Source of the DNA: Thauera sp.
GTDB lineage: Bacteria; Pseudomonadota; Gammaproteobacteria; Burkholderiales; Rhodocyclaceae
Reading direction: 5' to 3'
NCBI GenBank assembly: GCA_017302295.1
Contig: JAFLDS010000016.1
Coordinates: 1-64,000, forward strand
DNA: 64,000 bases
Shown piece after piece: positions 63,705-64,000 of the stretch. The notes under the pieces were generated by a model. The model was not told the DNA's origin, searched no databases, and saw nothing but the letters and a program-made list of their open reading frames with translations. Position 1 is the stretch's first letter. Each line of letters opens with the position of its first letter. Made by a program: the position numbers and the translations under genes.

Positions 63705-64000
63705 ATGAACGCACCAGACAAGTTCTTCCTGCCCGACGTGCAGGCCAGTAACGACACCCGAGCCCTCGCGATCCAGCAGGTCGGTGTGCGAGGCCTGCGC
63801 TACCCGCTGAGCGTGAGCGACGCGGACGGCCGCGTACAGCACACCGTGGCCACGATCGAAATGACGGTCGGGTTGCCGCCGCAGGTCAAGGGCACCCACA
63901 TGTCGCGCTTCGTCGAAGTGCTCGAGGCGGAGCGCGGCGCGCTGAGCCTGGAAGGGCTGCGCGTGCTGTTCGTCGGCATGCTGCAGCGCCTCGAGGCGCG
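63705..64000 (+). CDS. folE2: GTP cyclohydrolase FolE2, N-terminal part
   Basis: 98 codons are visible before the window ends. The N-terminus (PDVQASNDTRALAIQQVGVRG, then VATIEMTVGLPPQVKGTHMSRFVEVL) matches type IB GTP cyclohydrolase (FolE2/DUF198), which makes dihydroneopterin triphosphate for folate and pterin synthesis without needing zinc. In LitR/CarH regulons folE genes recur, probably to supply pterin for photolyase-type proteins. GGGAGA lies 6 bases before ATG 63705. Confidence 0.88.
   Translation, partial: MNAPDKFFLPDVQASNDTRALAIQQVGVRGLRYPLSVSDADGRVQHTVATIEMTVGLPPQVKGTHMSRFVEVLEAERGALSLEGLRVLFVGMLQRLEA

Overview
The window is a high-GC chromosomal segment with dense, often overlapping genes. 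Gene content (incomplete EIIA-HPr-EI phosphotransferase system, NtrC/sigma-54-type amt promoter, SHP/DHC cytochromes, Mrp antiporter, aromatic catabolism) points to a betaproteobacterium, most likely of the Rhodocyclales (Thauera/Azoarcus type). That placement is inference; no rRNA is present.

Layout. Positions 1-3.55 kb are one end of an integrative and conjugative element (ICE) of the clc/PFGI-1 type: the C-terminus of a MobH-type TraI relaxase, an XRE regulator, a LysR-like effector domain without its helix-turn-helix, and a large tyrosine integrase beside the 3' end of tRNA-Gly(CCC). From 3.7-13 kb come housekeeping genes: ptsI, ptsH, an EIIA, a Pit phosphate transporter with a DUF47 partner, the ABC-F protein YbiT, the tRNA hydroxylation protease-family protein TrhP, and an ammonium transporter with an NtrC box and a sigma-54 promoter. 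At 13.0-14.5 kb lie two decayed genes (a sulfate-binding protein and a LysR regulator).

The centre, 14.8-30.6 kb, is the most interesting part: a 17-gene island for CoA-dependent aromatic acid breakdown. The rightward operon carries a Rieske dioxygenase (alpha, beta), an SCP2-type thiolase, a DUF35 protein, an acyl-CoA ligase, a hotdog thioesterase, a five-gene HAAT-type ABC transporter, a nitroreductase-family protein and a TetR regulator. The leftward operon carries a Rieske ferredoxin, its reductase, a hemerythrin and an alpha-methylacyl-CoA racemase-like CaiB protein. The first five genes match the order and families of ipfABDEF, known from ibuprofen degradation in Sphingomonas Ibu-2. The same 18-bp palindrome (ATCAAGCGCTTGCTTGAT) sits just downstream of a sigma-70-like promoter at both ends, pointing inward, so a single repressor, probably the TetR protein encoded inside, could control the whole island. 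The inferred route is: uptake, CoA activation, racemization, ring dioxygenation at C1/C2, then aldol-type removal of the acyl side chain to give a catechol and acyl-CoA.

From 30.7-53 kb follow signalling and redox genes: an HD-GYP receptor, a DUF3079 protein, a coiled-coil membrane protein, a methyltransferase and AraC pair, a triple fusion of cyclic-nucleotide-binding, acetate kinase and PduL domains, a membrane-anchored phytoene-desaturase-like oxidoreductase with a TetR regulator, an SHP-diheme cytochrome-flavocytochrome b set, a CDF transporter, a hemerythrin-PAS-GGDEF protein, a lipocalin, a DnaQ/GIY-YIG fusion, TerC behind a yybP-ykoY (Mn) riboswitch, and an FtsH paralogue.

From 53-61 kb there is a cation-homeostasis block (NhaR-like regulator, complete mrp/mnh ABCDEFG operon, Ca/Na exchanger). 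The right edge (61.8-64 kb) holds a CarH/LitR-type B12 photoreceptor regulator divergent from a small exported protein, a periplasmic glutathione peroxidase and the start of folE2, which looks like a light/oxidative-stress regulon.
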